Part shown: in pieces, positions 31,053 through 32,888 of the stretch
Layout: the number at the start of each line of letters is the position of its first letter
Position numbering within the stretch: position 1 is the first letter of the stretch
Assembly: GCA_018694295.1 (NCBI GenBank)
Contig: JABHNK010000014.1
Location: 1 to 32,888 of the forward strand
Source: Waddliaceae bacterium
GTDB taxonomy: Bacteria; Chlamydiota; Chlamydiia; Chlamydiales; JABHNK01
DNA length: 32,888 nucleotides
Direction: 5' to 3'
Made by a program: the position numbers and the translations under genes
Notes under the pieces: generated by a model
What the model saw: the letters and a program-made list of their open reading frames with translations, nothing else
Databases searched by the model: none
What the model was told of the DNA's origin: nothing

Positions 31053-32426
31053 TTATCGTATCGTAGCTTTTATTGCCTCTTCGACGTTGTCGACGGCGGT
31101 GATGGTTGCACCTTTCTGTATCGCATCGCTGAGACCTTTGAGGTTGCGTTTTGGTATGACGCATTGCGTGAAACCCATATGCAGAGCTTCTTTTATGCGC
31201 TGTTCTATCTTTGGCACGCTGCGGATTTCGCCACCGAGACCTACTTCTCCGACGACGACCATCTCAGGATGAAGGGCCCTATTGCAGAACGACGATGCTA
31301 TCGAAAGAAGGACGCCGAGGTCTACCGAAGGTTCTAGGATCTTTATCCCTCCAGCTATCGATACGAAGACATCGCGTTCGTGGAATTTGAAGCCTACACG
31401 TTTCTCAAGGACGGCGAGCATAAGGGCCATCCTTGTTTGGTCGATGCCAGCACAACGCCTTGTGGGTGTGCCATAGGCGCTGCTTCCCGTTACTAGCGCC
31501 TGTGCTTCGACGAGGATAGGCCGTGAACCTTCGAGGGTGGGTATTATCACCGAGCCCGTCGTCTTTTTGCGGCGCTCTTCGAGGAAAATCTCCGAAGGGT
31601 TAGGGACTTCTATCAGCCCTTGTGATGTCATCTGGAAGACCGCTATCTCGTCGGTGGCGCCGAAGCGATTTTTCACTATTCTAACGAGACGGTAGTTCTG
31701 CTGTTTGTCGCCTTCGAAATATAATACGGTATCGACGATATGTTCCAGGATACGCGGCCCTGCAATCTCGCCGGACTTCGTAACATGACCGATGAGGAGC
31801 GTCGCAATGGTGTATCCTTTGGAGATATGCATGAACTCCATCGCCGTCTCGCGGACTTGTGTTACTGACCCTGGAGCTGACGATATCTCCGGCTTGTAGA
31901 CGATCTGTATAGAGTCGACGATAAGTATCTGTGGCTTTATTGCATCGATCTGAGCTTTTATATGGGAGAAATTCGTCTCGTTAAGAAGGTATAAGTTGTC
32001 GCTGTCGACGCCAAGGCGACGAGCGCGCATCGACGTCTGTTCAACAGACTCTTCACCACAGACGTACAACACCTTTAGACCTTTTACGGCGAGAGCATGG
32101 GATATCTGCATGAGAAGGGTGGACTTCCCAATACCAGGGTCGCCACCGACGAGAGATAACGAGCCAGGGACGATGCCGCCACCAAGAAGATCGTCGAATT
32201 CTTTGATGCCAGTAGTAAGGCGAGGAACGGCTTTGTCAACGACGTCTTTGATGAGTATAGGACGCGCTCCTTTAATGCGCTGTGCTTCGAAGCGGGGAGT
32301 ATGCTGAGAGACATCAGCTTCTTCAACGAAAGTGTTCCACGACTCGCATTGAGGACATTGACCCGACCATTTGTGTTGCTTGTTGCCGCACTCAGAACAA
32401 TACCATACACTCTTTACTTTTCCCAT
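31053..32426 (-). CDS. radA: DNA repair protein RadA (Sms)
   Basis: The product is 457 residues, full length. A zinc finger with Cys10, Cys13, Cys24 and Cys27 opens the protein; a RecA-like ATPase follows with Walker A GGDPGIGKST (Lys101), the RadA-specific KNRFG motif at 252-256, and a Lon-like C-terminal domain from ~300. RadA promotes branch migration and strand exchange during recombinational repair. Four bp upstream of the start lies a 160-bp inverted-repeat element, so the promoter must lie within or beyond that insertion. Confidence 0.96.
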   Translation of the reverse strand: MGKVKSVWYCSECGNKQHKWSGQCPQCESWNTFVEEADVSQHTPRFEAQRIKGARPILIKDVVDKAVPRLTTGIKEFDDLLGGGIVPGSLSLVGGDPGIGKSTLLMQISHALAVKGLKVLYVCGEESVEQTSMRARRLGVDSDNLYLLNETNFSHIKAQIDAIKPQILIVDSIQIVYKPEISSAPGSVTQVRETAMEFMHISKGYTIATLLIGHVTKSGEIAGPRILEHIVDTVLYFEGDKQQNYRLVRIVKNRFGATDEIAVFQMTSQGLIEVPNPSEIFLEERRKKTTGSVIIPTLEGSRPILVEAQALVTGSSAYGTPTRRCAGIDQTRMALMLAVLEKRVGFKFHERDVFVSIAGGIKILEPSVDLGVLLSIASSFCNRALHPEMVVVGEVGLGGEIRSVPKIEQRIKEALHMGFTQCVIPKRNLKGLSDAIQKGATITAVDNVEEAIKATIR

Positions 32427-32430
32427 ATTA

Positions 32431-32590
32431 TACCAATTCTCGATAAAAAGTTCATAAATTCATCCTCATCTTTTTGCGTAGAATTTTGCGCTCGATCTTG
32501 CTAACACACCAATGTTTGCGGCGATCTCCGCGCTTTTTTCTACGCAAAAATCTTGAGTCCAATTTATGACTTTTTCACCGAGAATTGGTA
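32431..32590. mobile_element. 160-bp palindromic MITE-like element upstream of radA
   Basis: Two arms of about 70 nt are imperfect inverted repeats. The ends TACCAATTCTCG (32431-32442) and its exact complement (32579-32590) are perfect; AAAAAGT-CATAAATT and TTTTTGCGTAGAA segments are further matches. The element begins with TA and ends with TA, which would fit an IS630/mariner-type TA target duplication, but no transposase is in the window. Confidence 0.65.
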
Positions 32591-32888
32591 TCACCGTAAT
32601 TATTATTATCGATCTTACGCGATGTTCCGAATTTTTCACCACCACTTTATCAGTGACCAGTTATCACTGACCTTACGCAATAGCCATTATTAAGAAGGAA
32701 TTTCGGAATAGGATTTTTCACCACAGAGTCACAGAGAACACAGAGAGGAAAAAACATGGCTGGGGGATTCCCCCAGACCCCCTTTTTCATTGAACAATGA
32801 ACAAACCCGGACACGGCAGTGCCCCCTCTCGACGTTGTCGTAATAGTAAGATTGTATCTTTACGTTTGCTATAGGAAAAACAAAGAAA
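32591..32888. repeat. Modular intergenic repeat, copy D, cut by the window end
   Basis: CTTACGCGATGTTCCGAATTT at 32613-32633 and CAGTGACCAGTTATC units are followed by ACTGACCTTACGC (32666-32678, outer repeat), GGAATAGGATTTTTCACCACAGAG, CACAGAG units, the CCCCCAGACCCCC stem, ATTGAACAATGAAC, and the core beginning AAACCCGGACACGGC near 32803. The core matches copies A-C up to the last base of the window. Confidence 0.85.

Overview
The window looks like a chromosomal segment of a member of the Chlamydiota, most likely an environmental (amoeba- or arthropod-associated) lineage rather than Chlamydia itself. The argument is gene order, recalled rather than searched. amiA, murE, a PBP3/FtsI-type transpeptidase, ftsL and rsmH run on the minus strand. 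Beyond them come two small conserved genes, then a dnaA paralogue and a bactofilin, which is the C. trachomatis CT268-CT276 order. A second block (LOG-domain protein, MYG1-family protein, HIT protein, HEAT-repeat protein) resembles CT387-CT384. Species cannot be fixed from the sequence.

Layout. 1-1275: repeat element, a decayed ORF, a CAU-anticodon tRNA (minus) and a folded intergenic segment. 1276-4701: DUF1207 outer-membrane protein and a large LOG-domain protein, separated by a dispersed repeat. 4702-6051: long intergenic stretch with a minus-strand terminator or attenuator, a folded segment and a second repeat copy. 6052-10350: MYG1, HIT, HEAT-repeat protein and RimO, all plus. 10351-11125: a third repeat copy interrupted by a 391-bp inverted-repeat element with a 5-bp target duplication. 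11126-12705: divergent pair of paralogous secreted proteins. 12894-13744: FKBP-type isomerase and SufE. 13865-13938: tRNA-Arg(CCU). 14019-19455: overlapping rsmH-ftsL-ftsI-murE-amiA operon for septal peptidoglycan. 19577-20479: two chlamydial conserved genes. 20526-25068: accessory island with a PseC-like aminotransferase, a THI5-like binding protein and a membrane SpoIIE-type phosphatase. 25446-27632: dnaA paralogue and bactofilin. 28104-30928: GT39-like glycosyltransferase, a probable lineage-specific protein, rsmD. 31053-32426: radA, preceded by a 160-bp inverted-repeat element and a fourth repeat copy.

The conserved genes serve peptidoglycan remodelling at division (murE, ftsI, amiA, ftsL, bactofilin), translation (rsmH, rsmD, rimO, tRNAs), replication and repair (dnaA, radA) and Fe-S assembly (sufE). 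The unusual part of the window is its intergenic DNA. Modular repeats built from CACAGAG-type arrays, a conserved core and outer inverted repeats occupy most large gaps, and short tandem repeats begin at or overlap many stop codons. The best candidate for an undescribed protein system is the binding-protein and SpoIIE-phosphatase pair, in which both partners carry a long acidic tract predicted to lie outside the inner membrane.
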